DNA of 64,000 bases, taken from Microbispora hainanensis. GTDB lineage: Bacteria > Actinomycetota > Actinomycetes > Streptosporangiales > Streptosporangiaceae. The notes beneath the pieces are model-generated. The model worked only from the letters and a program-made list of their open reading frames with translations. It searched no databases and had not been told where the DNA came from. The position numbers and the translations under genes were made by a program. Positions 43,728 through 53,300 of this stretch are shown piece after piece. Each line of letters starts with the position of its first letter. Within the stretch, counting starts at the first letter, position 1. Where the stretch lies: the NCBI RefSeq assembly GCF_036186745.1, contig NZ_CP108086.1, forward strand, positions 1,240,001 through 1,304,000. Direction: 5' to 3'.

Positions 43728-44322
43728 CCGCCGCCACACCCCCGGCGCTGGCCGCCGACATCGACGCCGGACTGCGCCGCCTCAAACTGGCCACCATACG
43801 CAGCCTGGCACCCGAACTCCTGCTCACCGCCCGCACTCAACGGTGGAACCCCGAGGAGTTCCTGCGCACTCTCATCGATGCCGAGCTGGCGGCACGTGAT
43901 GCCTCCAACGCCCGTACCCGGATGAAAGCCGCCGCCTTCCCCGTGATCAAGACAATCGAGGAGTTCGACGTCGCGGCCTCTTCCATCCCCTCCGCGACCT
44001 TCGACTATCTGGCCTCGCTGGAGTGGATCGGTGCGGCGGAGAACTACTGCGCGGTCGGTCCGGCCGGCACGGGCAAGAGCCACAGCCTTATCGCCTTCGG
44101 CGTCGCCGCCATCGGCGCCGGCTACAAGGTGCGCTACTTCACCGCCGCCGAGCTGGTCGAGACCCTCTTTCGCGGCATGGCCGACAACTCGGTGGGGCGG
44201 GTGATCGACAACCTGCTACGCGCCGACCTGGTGATCATCGACGAGGTGGGTGAACCACTCCGACTTTCGTGGAGGCCCTGAAGCCAGCATCATCTGCTGG
44301 CGGAAGGGAGAATCACGTCACG

Positions 44323-44643
44323 ATGCCAGCCCCGAGGAAGTATCCCCAAGAGCTTCGAGAGCGCGCGGTGCGCATGGTCTTTGAGGTCCGCCGGCAGACC
44401 GGCGGTGCCCCCGGCGCGATCGCCCGGGTGGCCGATCAGCTCGGTGTTCACCGCGAGGCATTGCGCGGGTGGGTGCGCCAGGCCGAGATCGACGAGGGGC
44501 AGCGGCCGGGCACCTCGACCACCGACGCCCAGCGGATCGCCGAGTTGGAGCGCGAGGTGCGCGAGCTGCGCCGCGCCAACGAGATCCTCAAGGCCGCGGC
44601 CGCTTTTTTCGCGGCCGAACTCGACCCCCGGCCGCCCAGGTAG
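44323..44643 (+). CDS. IS3-family transposase orfA (copy B)
   Basis: The 106-aa HTH/leucine-zipper protein ends (TAG) shortly after a GCTTTTTTC run at 44602-44610. A -1 slip there would pass into orfB. GGAAGGGAG lies about 12 nt before ATG 44323. Confidence 0.9.
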   Translation: MPAPRKYPQELRERAVRMVFEVRRQTGGAPGAIARVADQLGVHREALRGWVRQAEIDEGQRPGTSTTDAQRIAELEREVRELRRANEILKAAAAFFAAELDPRPPR

Positions 44644-45542
44644 TCGCCTTCATCGACGCTCACCGCGGCGCTTTCGGCGTCGAGCCGATCTGCCAGGTGT
44701 TGCAGGTGGCGACGTCGACGTACTACGCGGCCAAGTCCCGTCCGCCCTCAGCCCGGCAGGTGCGGGACGCCCAGCTCATGGCCGAGATCACCACGGTGTG
44801 GAACGAGAACTTCGAGGTGTATGGCGTGCGCAAGATGTGGAAGGAGCTCAACCGGCGCGGCACCCGCGTGGCCCGCTGTACCGTGGCCCGGCTGATGAAG
44901 CGCCTGGGGCTGGCCGGGGCGGTTCGCGGGGACCACAAGCGACCGACCACGATCCCCGATGCTCTCATTGACCGGCCCGCCGACCTGGTCAAACGCGACT
45001 TCACCGCCCCCTCCCCCAACCGGTTGTGGGTCGCCGACCTGACCTACATCCCCACCGCGTCGGGGTTCGTGTACGCGGCGCTGGTGATCGACGCGTTCTC
45101 GCGGATGATCGTCGGGTGGCGTCTGGCCGATCATCTGCGCACCGACCTGGCGCTGGACGCCCTGGAGATGGCCATCTGGCGTCGCGGAGACGGACGGCGG
45201 CTGGAGGGCCTGGTGCACCACTCCGACCGCGGCTGCCAGTATCTGTCGATTCGCTACACCGAGCGCCTGTCGGGTGCCGGGGCGGTCTGCTCGGTCGGAT
45301 CTCGAGGGGACAGCTATGACAACGCCCTGGCCGAAAGCACCATCGGGCTGTACAAGACCGAGCTGATCCACCGGCGCGGCCCGTGGAACGGCCTGGACGA
45401 CGTCGAGATCGCCACCATGGAATGGGTCGACTGGTACAACAACCGGCGCCTCCACAGCGCCTGCAACGACCTTCCACCAGCCGAATTCGAGACCCACTAC
45501 CGAACCCAAACCGCCCCGGCTATCCTCACCCCAGCCAGCTAA
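44608..45542 (+). CDS. IS3-family transposase orfB (copy B)
   Basis: The frame reads from the slippery T6 run through VVAFIDAHRGAFGVEPICQVLQVATSTYYAAKSR and the rve core (LWVADLTYIPTASGF, HHSDRGCQYLS, NALAESTIGLYKTE) to NRRLHSACNDLPPAEFE. It is expressed as an orfAB fusion by frameshift. Intact. Confidence 0.92.
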
Positions 45543-46569
45543 CCCGGCCTCCACGAAACTCGGCGCGGTTCAGGGCTTCGCCCCGCTGGATGACACCGGT
45601 GCCCAACTGCTGTTTCGCTTCGTGGCCGCCGCCTACGAACGCCGCGCGCTCGGCATCGGTTCGCACTGGCCTTTCGATCAATGGGGCCGCTTCCTGCCCG
45701 AGCACACCACCGCTGTCAGCCTGCTCGACCGACTGCTGCACCACAGCATCGTGGTGGTCACCGAGGGCGAATCCTTCCGCATGAGGCAGGCCCGCACACG
45801 AGACCCGGCACGCCACACCAAAAAGTAGCCAACTTCGAAGACGTGGGGACCTCAACCTGGCCACCAACGGCGACACGCACTTGGCCGTTGACAGCGCATC
45901 CGACCCTTCCCATGGACTGCACCACGCCCCAGTGCCGGCAGGCGGCCTGGAAGCGGGCGGCGGTGTATTCGCTGCCGCGGTCGCTGTGAAAGATCACACC
46001 GTCCACGGTGCCGCCCCTGGTGGCGGCGGCCATCTGCAACGCGGCGACGGTTAAGGCGGCGTCGTGGTGTGCGGACATGGCGTAGCCGAGCATCCGGCGG
46101 GAGAACAGGTCCTCCACCGTTGCCAGATACAGCTTGCCTTCACCGGTGGGGATCTCGGTGACATCCCCGCACCACAGCACGTCCGGCGCGACCGCGATGA
46201 ACTGCCGCCGTACCAGATCAGGTGCCACGGGCCGTTTCCCGGCCTTGGTCAGCCCTCGGGGTTTGCGGCGCTCGCGGGCGACCAAGCCGAGTTCGGCCAT
46301 CCGCGCCGCCACCGTGTTCTCCGAGACCCGCCACCCATCCTGGTGCAGGTCGCGCGTGATACGCGGGGACCCGTAGGTGCCCATCGAGGCGGCGAATCGG
46401 GCCTCGATCGCCGCATCGAGATCGGCTCTCCGCCGCTGACGAGCAGTCGGCGCCCGGTCGCGCCATTTGTAGAACCACGCCTGCGAGACGCCCAAGGCTC
46501 GGCAGGCAAGCGCGTGGGGGACGTCATGCTCGGTCTTCTGGGAAGCGATGAAGGCCGCCACGCTCACCG

Positions 46570-46889
46570 GCCCGTCGCTTCCTTGACCCAGAGGACCACC
46601 GAGCGCTTGAGGACATCACGCTCCATCGCTCAGCGCGCTCCTTGGCCCACTCGGCCTTCTGCCTGCGCAGACGCGCCAGTTCCTCACGCTCAGACTCGGC
46701 CAGCTCACCGACGCCGGAACCGGTGTCCTGCTCGCGGGCCAGCCGGTCCATCTGCACCCAGTTGGCCAGCGTTCCCGCGTTGATCCCCAGGTCCCTGGCG
46801 ACCTGAGCGATCGACTTACCCGTCTCCCGGACGATGCGCACCGCACCCGCCCGGAACTCCGGATCGAACCTGCGTCTGGTCTCTCCCAC
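46570..46889 (-). pseudogene. IS3-family orfA (copy D), frameshifted
   Basis: The HTH part RRRFDPEFRAGAVRIVRETGKSIAQVARDLGINAGTLANWV is intact. The native ending MERDVLKRSVVLWVKEATGR lies in another frame from about 46,630, so an indel has occurred there. Confidence 0.75.
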
Positions 46890-47380
46890 GCCCAGCCCTT
46901 CTTAGGTCAGGTCTCCACGGTAAGAGGGGAGAGCCAGAAGCTCCGGGATTGGGCGACTAAGTATCCCCCATTGCATTTCTGTGGGGTTGTGCATCTCTAC
47001 TATAAGGCGCTCGTCCGTCAAGTAGACGTAGCCATCCCAAGCGGCGTCGCTGAAGCGGACATAAACAGGACTTGCAGCCCAACGAACTTCACTTTGCTCA
47101 TAGTGGCCATACACCCGCTGCCATAGCGCCGACTCGTCGATATATCGCTCGTGCGTCAAATCTCTGCGCCAGCGCACCTCGAAGGATTCAGCGGGGCCAT
47201 CACCGATCTCGGGAACGGCTCTTTTCTTGGAGAATAAGCCCACAGAATTCTCTCTCCGGAGAGTACCAATGTATCTGGTTATGGTGCCACATCAGTGGCA
47301 TGAGAGAAAAGACGTGTTCGCCACATTCCTCATCATGGGACTGCTCTCGGTCAGGTAGCCGAGAGCGCAGGCGTAACAAG

Positions 47381-47950
47381 TCAGCCGTCGCTTCTGTGAG
47401 CTGTCCGAACTCTCAAAGCGGCTTCGATCGTCCGCACGGCCAACAGGATGCAGGGCGTTGACATGGTGATGGAGCGCGAGACTAAATGCTCAGGACCGTA
47501 ACGTGAGTGAATCTCCGCCAAGCGCTCGGTGACGTCGAGATGCCGGCCATCTGGGCCGGTGGTCATGTCGCAGTACGTCAGCGCCTCGGCCAGCTCCGGC
47601 CGCTCCTGGGCGAACTCAGCGTTGAGCACGTCGAGCAGGCCGCGTTCAGCGGCCTCGTTGACCGCGCAGGAGTGATGGGCGACCAGGCGGCACAGCCGCT
47701 CGTCGGCGCCCGCCACATCGCGCAGGTAGCGGGCGCCGTCGAGGGGGTGAAACCCAGTGTCGACCAGCTCAGGGGAGTAGCCGATGTCATGGAGATAGGC
47801 AGCGGCGGTCAGCGCGTCGGCCTCGTCGCCGAGGATCGGGGCCAGCGACACGGCGCGCGCCGCCACCCCTTTCGTGTGCGCCCAGCGGCGGGGCAGCGCC
47901 TTGGCAAGGAGTCGTTCGGCCAGGTCCCGCGCCCACGCAGCTTGTCCCAC
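47381..47950 (-). CDS. HD-domain hydrolase
   Basis: The 189-aa HD-family phosphohydrolase has the metal ligands in RRWAHTKGVAARA (first His), ALTAAAYLHDIGYSPEL (HD) and LVAHHSCAVNEA. It is unlike GTPases or cyclic-nucleotide PDEs in length and is closest to small HD/YqeK-type nucleotide hydrolases. The GTG 47950 lacks a clear RBS. An ACGTCCTAGGACGT site lies 52 bp upstream. Substrate unknown. Confidence 0.85.
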   Translation of the reverse strand: MGQAAWARDLAERLLAKALPRRWAHTKGVAARAVSLAPILGDEADALTAAAYLHDIGYSPELVDTGFHPLDGARYLRDVAGADERLCRLVAHHSCAVNEAAERGLLDVLNAEFAQERPELAEALTYCDMTTGPDGRHLDVTERLAEIHSRYGPEHLVSRSITMSTPCILLAVRTIEAALRVRTAHRSDG

Positions 47951-48002
47951 GAGACAGACGATAGGCGCACCCGCCCCCGCAAGACCTAGGGCACCAACCC
48001 AG

Positions 48003-48016
48003 ACGTCCTAGGACGT
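48003..48016. promoter_or_regulatory. operator site 2 (ACGTCCTAGGACGT)
   Basis: A perfect 14-bp palindrome between the HD gene start (47950) and the tandem-GntR stop (48018), both on the minus strand. It has the same layout as sites 1 and 3. Confidence 0.72.
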
Positions 48017-48017
48017 C

Positions 48018-48497
48018 CTACTCATCGGAGCGGACGAACCGACCCTTGCCCTGCCGGGACACGATCAGCCCTTCGCGCTCCAGCTCCGCGAACGCCTGCC
48101 GTACGGTGTTGCGCGACGCCTCGTACAGCCAGCGAAGTTCCGCTTCGCTGGGCAGCAGGTCTCCGGGGCCGAGGTCGCCCCGCTCGATCCGCCGCCGCAA
48201 CTCGCGGGCGATGAGCTGATACCGGTAGGAGGCATCGACCGGAGCGTCAGCGCCTTGCACAAGCCGCCCCTTCGACGGGACAGTCACGATCAACCCCTCC
48301 GCCTCTAAGGCCCGCAATGCGCGTCGTACCGTATTGCGGGCAACGCGGAACTCCGCCGTCAGAGCGGTCTCCGAGGGCAGCGCCCTCCCCACCGGATAGA
48401 CGCCCGTCGTGATCCGTTCGCGCAGCCGCTCAGCCAGCTTGCCGGAGACTCGCTGCCCCGTCAGCCACGCCTTGCGCCGTTCAGGAGCGGTGCGCAT
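48018..48497 (-). CDS. tandem double-GntR DNA-binding protein
   Basis: The 159-aa protein consists of two GntR winged helices and nothing else. Domain 1 is SGKLAERLRERITTGVYPVGRALPSETALTAEFRVARNTVRRALRALEAEGLIVTVPSKGRLV (about 18-80). Domain 2 is LIARELRRRIERGDLGPGDLLPSEAELRWLYEASRNTVRQAFAELEREGLIVSRQGKGRFV (about 94-155). There is no effector or oligomerisation domain, so one chain could occupy both halves of a palindrome. It overlaps the upstream gene by 17 bp. Confidence 0.88.
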   Translation of the reverse strand: MRTAPERRKAWLTGQRVSGKLAERLRERITTGVYPVGRALPSETALTAEFRVARNTVRRALRALEAEGLIVTVPSKGRLVQGADAPVDASYRYQLIARELRRRIERGDLGPGDLLPSEAELRWLYEASRNTVRQAFAELEREGLIVSRQGKGRFVRSDE

Positions 48498-48834
48498 CGA
48501 GAATCTTCGTCAGGTCGATACCGAGCTCTCCCTGTTCGCCCTCGCGCCAGCCCTCACGCGCCGCCTTCTCGATTCGGTCGGCCGCCGGCAGCAGGCGCAG
48601 GCACGAGACCCGCTCGTCGTGCTGGTCGCCCCAGTAGAACCACAAGAACGCCAGGTGGACGTAGACCCGGCGGGGCCGTAGCCGGCTGTCGGTCACGTCC
48701 AGGGCTGGCCGGTTCTTCTCATCCACGATCAGGACCGCCGTGATCCCGCGCTGTTCCAGCTCATCCCGCAGCTCCGTCAAGAGCTGTTCCTGATACTCGC
48801 GCTGCCGCTTCTGGATCGGCCGCAGTTGCTCCAT
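48481..48834 (-). CDS. hypothetical protein upstream of the tandem GntR gene
   Basis: The 117-aa protein begins with a basic coiled-coil helix (IQKRQREYQEQLLTELRDELEQRG). A compact alpha/beta part follows (ITAVLIVDEKNRPALDVTDSRLRPRRVYVHLAFLWFYWGDQHDERVSCL). No family recognised. Its AAAGGAG lies 11 nt before ATG 48834. Overlap with the GntR gene implies an operon. Similar small proteins are common in Streptomyces AICE-like regions (from memory). Confidence 0.72.
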   Translation of the reverse strand: MEQLRPIQKRQREYQEQLLTELRDELEQRGITAVLIVDEKNRPALDVTDSRLRPRRVYVHLAFLWFYWGDQHDERVSCLRLLPAADRIEKAAREGWREGEQGELGIDLTKILDAHRS

Positions 48835-48936
48835 GCCCTGACACGCTCCTTTCGGCTTGACGGTGGGCGCGTGCGCCGCGCCCATGCCGAACGAGCTTCC
48901 GTCGAGGCGGGGGAACCTCTACACCGCGACTAAGGG

Positions 48937-48950
48937 ACGTCTAGGGACGT
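48937..48950. promoter_or_regulatory. operator site 3 (ACGTCTAGGGACGT)
   Basis: 14-bp site with arms ACGTC/GACGT, 49 bp upstream of the HTH/PLD-2 start. Consensus with sites 1 and 2 is ACGTCYnnGGACGT. Confidence 0.68.
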
Positions 48951-48999
48951 CTCGTGTTAACGTCGCAGGCAGAGCCGCCGCGTCAGGAGGTACACCCCC

Positions 49000-49725
49000 G
49001 TGAGCGACACCCTGCGCCATGCCCTTGCCCGGGCCAGACTCGGAACCGTCGACGTCGCCGCCGCCCTCGAAGTGGACCCCAAGACGGTCGACCGCTGGCT
49101 CAAGGGCCGCGTCCCCTACCCCCGCCACCGCTGGGCACTGGCTGACATGCTGCAAGTCGACGAGAGTGACCTGTGGCCCGACGTCGCCCAACCGCGGCGA
49201 ACCATTTCCCATGAAGTGAAAGCCGTCTATCCCCACCGCTGGGCCGTACCGCAGAACATCTGGCGGCGGCTCTTCCAGGGCGCAAGTCGCGAGATCGACA
49301 TCCTGACCTACAGCAGCCTGTTCCTCGCTGAGGACACCGGCATGATCCGCCTGCTCGCCAGCAGAGCCGAGGTAGGCGTGAAGATCCGCATCCTTCTCGG
49401 CGATCCGGACAGTCCCGAGGTGGCCGCCCGAGGAGCCGAAGAAGGCATCGGAGCCGACGTCATGGCCGCCCGAGTACGCAACGCCCTGATGCTGTACCGG
49501 CCGCTCCGGAAGGTCGACGGCGTGGAGGTCCGCCTCCACCGCACGACGCTCTATAACTCCATCTACCGGGCCGACAGCGAACTTCTCGTGAACGTCCACG
49601 CCTACGGCACCGCAGCGGCCCAAGCCCCCGTGTTGTACCTCACGGCCACCAGGGACGAAGACAGCACAGCCGTCTACCTCACCAGCCTCGAACGCGTCTG
49701 GGCCACAGCCGAACCGCTCTGCTGA
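49000..49725 (+). CDS. HTH + PLD-like domain protein, paralogue 2
   Basis: The 241-aa paralogue of the 40369 protein has the HTH LRHALARARLGTVDVAAALEVDPKTVDRWLKGRVPYPRHRWALADML. The second domain is VYPHRWAVPQNIWRRLF...IDILTYSSLFLAEDTGMIRLL...VGVKIRILLGDPDSPEVAARG...VEVRLHRTTLYNSIYRADSELLVNVHAYG. It is preceded by AGGAGGT at 8 nt from GTG 49000. It stands alone, without a Nudix partner. Confidence 0.8.
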   Translation: MSDTLRHALARARLGTVDVAAALEVDPKTVDRWLKGRVPYPRHRWALADMLQVDESDLWPDVAQPRRTISHEVKAVYPHRWAVPQNIWRRLFQGASREIDILTYSSLFLAEDTGMIRLLASRAEVGVKIRILLGDPDSPEVAARGAEEGIGADVMAARVRNALMLYRPLRKVDGVEVRLHRTTLYNSIYRADSELLVNVHAYGTAAAQAPVLYLTATRDEDSTAVYLTSLERVWATAEPLC

Positions 49726-50359
49726 CAGCCCGTCTCGCGGCCGAAAGCAACTTTTCTTCTCGCTATCAAGGGCGAGCCGCCTACGGCGGCCCGCCTCGCG
49801 CTGGACGGCCAGCCGGCCGGGCGTGCGGCTCTTCGGCCGGTCCCGGCCGGCGCGTCCGCGCGCTCCCAGCCGCCAAGACGGAACGCCAGACGAGCGAAGA
49901 CCACCGCGGCCAGGAGGACCAGAGCGACGGGGCCAACTCGCCGAGGCGATCCAAAGGAAAGAGCCGCAAGGGGGCTCCGCCCCCTGCACCCCCGGCCCTC
50001 CTCGGAGAGGAGCAGGGGACTGTGCAGGTAAGGGTGGTCATCTCCTCGCCGGTCACCCCGAAGGGATGCCATACCGGCCGCCCAAGGTCAAGCCGTCGAG
50101 TGCGGGCAGGACAACCAGCCAGAGCGGAAGGTCACCGGGAGTGTGTACACGCGAACGACGGCTTGACCCCAGGCGTCCGGCCTGGCATGGCTGCGCCTGC
50201 CCGACGAGGAGATGACCACCCACTGTGCTTGGCTGCGCGGGGTAGAGTTCCGCCAGCTCTCGAGGTTCACCTTCCAATCGAGATCACACTTCGGCAGCTC
50301 TTTACTACTTGCTGCTTTGCCTCGCTAGGCTGCTTGGGATCTAGACGAGGAGGCGGCGA
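49726..50359. other. 634-bp gene-poor region before the restriction island
   Basis: No convincing gene. It contains a GGGGGCTCCGCCCCC hairpin around 49972-49986 (often seen at replicon borders in Streptomyces plasmids). An Arg/Gly-rich open frame around it has no RBS. The promoter and RBS (GAGGAGGCGG) of the res gene are at the right end. It may mark the junction between AICE backbone and cargo. Confidence 0.5.
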
Positions 50360-53300
50360 GTGTCTGACCGTGTCATTGAGAACCCGATCATCAACTCGCC
50401 CTACCTCCCGCCCAGCAGACACTTCGAGTTCGACAGGCATGGCGTCCCCGGCGACATCAAGGAGGGGCGTCGTCCGAGCTCCTTCTTCATTCCGGTCCCC
50501 AGGGCGCGCAAACGCGGTGCCCAGGGCGAGCTGGACTTCCCGGAACTCGGTCTGGACGGCGATCAGATCGAGGAGAACCACTTCGTCAACGCCATCCGCC
50601 GCAGGGTGGACAGGTGGCGGCGGTCCGGCTACCGAGACGTGACCCCCACCTCTCGCCGCCTCCTCGAATACTGGAACGATCCCGACCGCGACAACCGGAT
50701 CCTGTTCTGCCAGCGGGAGGCAGCCGAGACGGCGATCTACCTCGCGGAGGCCGTGCACAAAGAGGGCGACTCCTCCATTCACAACCAGCTCGCCGCATTC
50801 AATGCGGAGTACAACGCGGGCCTGAACCGGATCGCGCTCAAGATGGCGACGGGTTCCGGTAAGACGGTTGTAATGGCGATGTTGATCGCCTGGCAGACCC
50901 TCAACAAGGTCGCCAGCCCGCAGGACAAGCGCTTCGCTAAGCGCTTCTTGGTGGTCGCCCCTGGCCTGACCATCCGCGACCGGCTCCGGGTGCTGTTGCC
51001 TGAGGACGAGGACAACTACTACCGGATGCGGGACCTCATCCCGGCGGACCTGTACGGCTCGCTGAGCCAGGCGAAGATCGCAATTACGAACTACCATGCC
51101 TTCCAGCGCCGAGAGACCAAGCTCGGCCAAGGGGTAGCCAGGACCACCAAGGACCTACTGGCCGGCAAGTCCGGCGCCGCCAGCCCGTTCCTGGAGACGC
51201 CCGGTCAGATGGTCGCCCGCGTCTGCCGCGAGCTGGGCACCAGTAAGTCAGAGGTCGTCGTGCTTAACGATGAGGCCCACCACTGCTATCGGGACCGGGT
51301 TGACGACCCCGAGACCGGCGCCGAGGTCGACCTCGCCGGGGAGGCTAAGAAGGAGGCAGCCGAGAGCGTCGAGGAGGCGCGAGTCTGGTTCAAGGGGCTA
51401 CAGGCGGTCAAGAGGCATCTGGGCGTTAAAGCGGTCTACGACCTGTCGGCCACCCCGTTCTTCCTGGCGGGCTCCGGCTATAAGGAGGGCACGCTCTTCC
51501 CCTGGGTGGTCAGTGACTTCTCACTGATCGACGCCATCGAGTCGGGCATCGTCAAGATTCCTCGGGTACCGGTGGACGATAACCGCACCTCGGTCGACGT
51601 CACTTACCTCCAGCTCTGGCAGAACATCCGCGACCAGCTCCCCAAGAGGGGGCGTAAAGATTCCATGGTCAACGCCGATTATCTGCCGCCCGCACTGGAG
51701 GGAGCGCTGCGCAGCCTCTACGACTCCTATCGCAAGGCGTTCGAAGCGTGGGAGGGCTCAGAAGCGGCCCGCCAGGGCGACCCGCCCCCCGTTTTCATCG
51801 TGGTTTGCAACAACACGACTGTCTCGAAGATGGTCTACGACTGGATCGGCGGCTGGGACAGGCAGATCGATGACGAGACCACCGTCCCGGTCCGCGGCAA
51901 GCTGCCGCTCTTCTCCAACGTGGACGAGGACGGCCGATGGTTGCACCGGCCACCCACCATCCTCGTTGACTCCGAGCAGTTCGAGAAAGGTGAGCTCACC
52001 GTCGAGTTCCGCAAGGCGTTGAGCCACGAGATCGAGGAATTCAAGCAGGAGTACGCCCGGCGTTTCCCCGGCCGCTCTGCGGATGACATCGATGATGCTG
52101 AGATCCTGCGGGAGGTGATGAATACCGTTGGCAAGAAGGGCAAGCTCGGCGAGCACGTTCGCTGTGTGGTCAGTGTCTCCATGCTCACCGAGGGCTGGGA
52201 CGCCAACACCGTCACTCACATCCTCGGCGTGCGTGCTTTCGGTACGCAACTGCTCTGTGAGCAGGTGGTCGGTCGTGGCCTGCGCCGGCGCTCTTATGCG
52301 GTGGACGAGAACGGTTTCTTCACGCCTGAGTACGCCGACGTATATGGCGTGCCGTTCCAGTTCATGCCGACTGCTGGGCAGATCGTCGACCCGAAAATCC
52401 GGGTCACCCGCAGGGTTCACGCTGTCTCTGGGCGGGAGCACGCGGAGATCGTTTTCCCGCGGCTCGTCGGCTACCGGATTGAGCTACCAGACGAGGAACT
52501 GGACGCCGACTTCTGTGAGGAGAGCAACTTCCGCTTGTTCACGGACATGATCCCTACTGAAACCCTGGTCGCAGGGGTGGCAGGGGACACTGGGGACCAT
52601 ACGCTGGAGGACCTCGCCAGGAAGCGCGAGCAGGAGGTCGCATACCACCTCGCCGAGCGCGTGATGCTCGGTTATCTGACAGATCCGGACGACCGGAAGC
52701 CGTGGCTCTTCCCGCAAATCGTGCATATCACTAAGCGATGGCTGGCCGAGTGCGTCATGTACGGCCCGGATACCTTCGTCGGGTTGTTCCTGATCGCCCA
52801 GATCTCTGACCAAGCAGCACGTCGGATCAAGGACTCAATCCTCACGACCAAGGGCGCTCGTCAGCCCCGGTCGCTGCCCATCTTCCGGCAGTTCGATCAC
52901 GTCGGCTCCACCAAGGAGGTGGACTTCTTCACCACGAAGCAGGTTTTCCGTACTGACGAGCGGAAGAGCCACGTCAACTTTGTGGTGCTCGACGGGGCCG
53001 AGGGCAACACGTGGGAGGAGAAGGTCTCCCGAATTCTGGAGCTGGACGAGCGCGTCGCTGCTTATGTGAAGAACGACCACCTCAGTTTCAGCATCCCATA
53101 CACAATCAATGGACAGACCCGGCAGTACCTTCCTGACTTCTTGGTACGGCTGGCGCCGCTATCGGCGCACGACGACGAGGTACGCACGCTCATCGTCGAG
53201 GTGTCCGGCAGCCACAAACCCGAGGACTCCACACACGAGAAGGCCGTGACGGCTCGTGACCGCTGGGTCCCTGCGGTCAACAACCACGGTGGTTTCGGCC

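Larger units (their letters stand above)
44251..45572 (+). mobile_element. IS3-family insertion sequence (copy B)
   Basis: 1,322 bp; ends TGAACCACTCCGACTTTCGT and inverted TGAACCGCGCCGAGTTTCGT; 3-bp target duplication GGG (44248-44250, 45573-45575). It encodes the same proteins as copy C, which lies in the opposite orientation at 60540. Confidence 0.95.
43724..45828 (+). pseudogene. istB: IS21 helper ATPase IstB, split by IS3 copy B
   Basis: The 5' part (43724-44250) has Walker A VGPAGTGKSHSLIAFGVAA and Walker B LLRADLVIIDEVG. After IS3 copy B and its GGG duplication the frame resumes at 45576 as FAPLDDTGAQLLFRFVAAAYERRALGIGSHWPFDQWG, ending TAG 45826-45828. The junction DEVG-FAPLDD is exactly the family sequence. 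Loss of IstB should immobilise this IS21. Confidence 0.9.
42069..45893 (+). mobile_element. IS21-family insertion sequence, carrying IS3 copy B
   Basis: Ends TGTCCGTGGCCA and the inverted TGTCAACGGCCA, with a subterminal GTTGAGGTC repeat at both sides. 5-bp target duplication GCGCA (42064-42068, 45894-45898). Length without IS3 copy B is about 2.5 kb, normal for the family. Inserted in IS3 copy D orfB. Confidence 0.85.
41823..46567 (-). pseudogene. IS3-family transposase orfB (copy D), split by IS21
   Basis: The 5' part (46567 to about 45899) has LWCGDVTEIPTGEGKLYLATVEDLFSRRMLGYAMS, IFHSDRGSEYTA and GVVQSMGRVGCA. The 3' part (42068-41823) continues LDNAAAESFNSTLKVEFVHRH...YNTRRRHSAADGLPPIEFE. 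Together they give the complete rve DDE core. Confidence 0.85.
41811..46911 (-). mobile_element. IS3-family element copy D (different subgroup), carrying IS21
   Basis: The ends hold a short inverted repeat (ACCGTGAAGAC at about 41811, ACCGTGGAGAC at about 46911), so borders are approximate and no target duplication is clear. Without IS21 the element is about 1.3 kb. Its orfA is frameshifted and its orfB is split, so it is inactive. Confidence 0.75.
41616..47243 (-). pseudogene. hypothetical AICE gene split by an IS3 element
   Basis: The 5' part (47243 to about 46909) encodes MGLFSKKRAVPEIGDGPAES...YVYLTDERLIVEMHNPTEMQWGILSRPIPELLALPSYRG. The 3' part (about 41804-41616) continues LPLQLVTWDAEAGGIRIGYLGSDGTPSAFVLLLHDSPLQRDFVKVLFHVINERL. 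Joined, they give one protein of about 170 aa with a PH-like pattern (beta strands, then a closing helix). I do not recognise the family. IS3 copy D with its nested insertions fills the gap. Confidence 0.7.

Noticed and set aside
49823-50215. 130-codon Arg/Pro/Gly-rich frame before the res gene
   Set aside because: Composition is that of high-GC antisense frames; no RBS and no domain pattern; the region holds a hairpin.
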